Assembly: GCA_036499395.1 (NCBI GenBank)
Contig: DASYDW010000019.1
Location: 124,001-188,000 of the forward strand
Length of the DNA: 64,000 nt
Origin: Pirellulales bacterium
GTDB taxonomy: Bacteria; Planctomycetota; Planctomycetia; Pirellulales; JACPPG01
Direction: 5' to 3'
Position 1 is the first letter of the stretch. Every line of letters begins with the position of its first letter. Positions 62,657-64,000 of the stretch are shown piece by piece. A program made the position numbers and the translations under genes. The notes under the pieces were generated by a model. It had not been told where the DNA came from and did no database searches. It saw nothing but the letters and a program-made list of their open reading frames with translations.

Positions 62657-63349
62657 CTAGCGAACACGCATCCGCCTGCGAGCGACCGGAATCATTCCAG
62701 CAGCGGCCAGCAAGCCCAGCATGATGGTCGAGGGCTCGGGCACGTTCGTATTGCCTGGCACCGGGATCAACGTGGCTGGATCGGCCGACGTACCAGCGGA
62801 CGAGCCGTGGTCCGACAGGGCGAACGATCCCAGGGCTGGCGAGTAGGGGCTCTCGAAAACCAGTCCGTACGAATTTCCGCCCGGTTGAATGATCGAATGG
62901 AAGAACCAGTAGACCGAGCTGGGAGCCGTATCGGACGGGTCCGTCAGGATTGCGCTTTGCTGACCCACTGTACCCAGGTCAGAAGCGGTCAAGCCGGCGC
63001 CGAGAGCGGGATCCGCGGTCTGTCCTTGATTGGTGACGGTCGTGGCACTGAAGCCGATCGACAACGACGAAATTGGCGAGGCGTTCGCCGCGTTACTCTC
63101 ATGCAACTGATACATGTAGACGTAATCAGACGTCGACGGTGAGTAGCCACTGTACGGGAAGGTATTGGGTGAAAAGACCCAGTACTCGATGCTGCCCTGC
63201 AGCGAATTGCCGGAGCTGTTGACCGTCCCGACATAGGGGATCGATCCGTGGTCGAGAGGGACCGGAGTGGCCGAAGCCGATGAAGCGAAGAGAAGGGTAA
63301 GGAGCGCAGCACCATATGCTGCGTGCTTCAACCAAGTTGCCGATTCCAT
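62657..63349 (-). CDS. PEP-CTERM protein, tandem copy 2
   Basis: 230 aa from ATG 63349 with aaggag upstream (a GTG at 63352 is possible and better spaced). Signal peptide ends near 'LLFASSASATP'. The segment 'LDHGSIPYVGTVNSSG...LQGSIEYWVFSPNTFPY' aligns with 'LNPDAIPGFSGTST...LNASIDYAVFAPGQF' of the 61718 gene. C-terminal signal 'NVPEPSTIMLGLLAAAG' then 'ARRRMRVR'. The two are probably duplicated and may be co-transcribed across 267 bp. Confidence 0.88.
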   Translation of the reverse strand: MESATWLKHAAYGAALLTLLFASSASATPVPLDHGSIPYVGTVNSSGNSLQGSIEYWVFSPNTFPYSGYSPSTSDYVYMYQLHESNAANASPISSLSIGFSATTVTNQGQTADPALGAGLTASDLGTVGQQSAILTDPSDTAPSSVYWFFHSIIQPGGNSYGLVFESPYSPALGSFALSDHGSSAGTSADPATLIPVPGNTNVPEPSTIMLGLLAAAGMIPVARRRMRVR

Positions 63350-63782
63350 CACTAGCGTCTCCTTCGTAATATCGAAGACGGGCGTTATTGCCGACTCAAC
63401 GTCTTCGCTCTTGCGGCACTCACCGAGGTCTCAACTCGCTCGAAACGTGAGCTACCGCGACGGCAGCCCTGTTCGATACGTCCCCGAAGCGTTTAGACTC
63501 TCTTGGGAGACCCCACTTGGGATGAGGTTACCCACCGATAGCGGAAGAAGCAAGCGATAAGATTTAAAAAACCAGACAATTCGTCGTAGGCGGACCGACC
63601 AAGCTATCGAGACCAGAAGTCAATTTGGGTCCTAAAGTCCATGAAGGTAATGGATTTACAGAGCGTGTCAGTTGCCTCGCCGGGGCGCCCTGGACGCCCC
63701 CCATTCGGATTCAAAATTCTCGCGGCCGCTAGCATCGGAGTTCGTTAACCGAGCGGCCATATCAGGAATTGCCCTTATTCGC
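63350..63782. other. Divergent intergenic region at right end
   Basis: About 430 bp. The leader of the PEP-CTERM gene lies at its left. A small hairpin ggggcg/cgcccc is at 63682-63700. No other feature seen. Confidence 0.4.
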
Positions 63783-64000
63783 ATGATGGCGGAATCGAAA
63801 AAATCGGTGCTTCACGTGTCGCCGGAAGGGGCCAACCAGACCCTGTCGGCCGCGCTGCGCCGCTGGATGCCCGACAAGAGCTGGAACGAGATTCGGCAGC
63901 TCATGCGGGCCCGCCGTGTACTGTTGGACGGCAATCTCGCCCAGGACCCGGGTTATCGACTCAAAGCGGGGCAGGTTATCAAACTGCTTGAGCAATCGCT
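63783..64000 (+). CDS. RluA-family pseudouridine synthase, 5' part
   Basis: Open from ATG 63783 to the window edge (72 codons visible). 'MMAESKKSVLHVSPEGANQT' leads into an S4 RNA-binding domain: 'TLSAALRRWMPDKSWNEIRQ', 'LMRARRVLLDGN' and 'DPGYRLKAGQVIKLLEQ'. This is the usual start of RluA-type enzymes that isomerise uridine in rRNA. The catalytic domain is outside the window, so other S4 proteins are not excluded. A minus-strand frame over the same bases is a shadow. Confidence 0.75.
   Translation, partial: MMAESKKSVLHVSPEGANQTLSAALRRWMPDKSWNEIRQLMRARRVLLDGNLAQDPGYRLKAGQVIKLLEQS

Noticed and set aside
63762..63995. Minus-strand 77-aa frame at right edge
   Set aside because: The plus strand over the same bases encodes a recognisable S4 domain.

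Overview
The window reads as chromosomal DNA of a planctomycete, most likely a Pirellulales-type lineage. The evidence is a high-GC backbone; a cytochrome-c/DUF1549/DUF1553 gene directly followed by a DUF1501 gene; several Tat-exported Gfo/Idh/MocA proteins; three PEP-CTERM proteins; secreted leucine-rich and beta-propeller proteins; and many long, loosely packed genes with few operons. I see no rRNA, tRNA, CRISPR array, integrase or full insertion sequence. This lineage assignment is inference from gene content; no marker tree was possible.

Layout. 0-13 kb: a PEP-CTERM protein, a Tat-exported oxidoreductase, a leucine-rich repeat protein, topA, a PpiD/SurA-like periplasmic chaperone, glgB and an RNase H-fold protein that lacks its catalytic aspartates. 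13-20 kb: a TolC-family protein divergent from a prokaryotic pentameric ligand-gated ion channel, then an extremely histidine-rich secreted protein and a multi-POTRA protein without a barrel. 20-29 kb: housekeeping genes (dapF, a DUF374 acyltransferase, xseA, a GDSL esterase, an NHL propeller, lepA, a ROK sugar kinase). 29-35 kb: a penicillin-acylase-type amidase, an orphan gene bracketed by two copies of a ~93-bp palindromic-ended element, an alpha/beta hydrolase and csrA. 36-41.5 kb: a second Tat oxidoreductase and two glycosyltransferases. 41.6-46 kb: a compact Hsp70 / membrane protein / J-like operon. 46-51 kb: the DUF1549/DUF1553-DUF1501 pair followed by a frameshifted DUF1572 (DinB-like) gene. 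51-56 kb: a zinc-ribbon membrane protein convergent with an Ala/Pro-rich lipoprotein. 56-61.5 kb: lysS, a Lol-type ABC exporter (permease plus ATPase) and ilvE. 61.7-64 kb: two tandem paralogous PEP-CTERM genes, and the start of an S4-domain (RluA-type) pseudouridine synthase that runs off the right edge.

Functionally the region is dominated by cell-envelope and export work (Lol exporter, TolC, POTRA, PpiD-like chaperone, PEP-CTERM and Tat cargo) mixed with core metabolism. The most unusual content is the ligand-gated channel with its histidine-rich neighbour, the Hsp70 operon whose J-like partner lacks HPD, the frameshifted DUF1572 gene, and at least four families of small dispersed palindromic repeats in the intergenic spaces. 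None of these amounts to a proven new system; the Hsp70 trio and the repeat-bracketed orphan are the best candidates.
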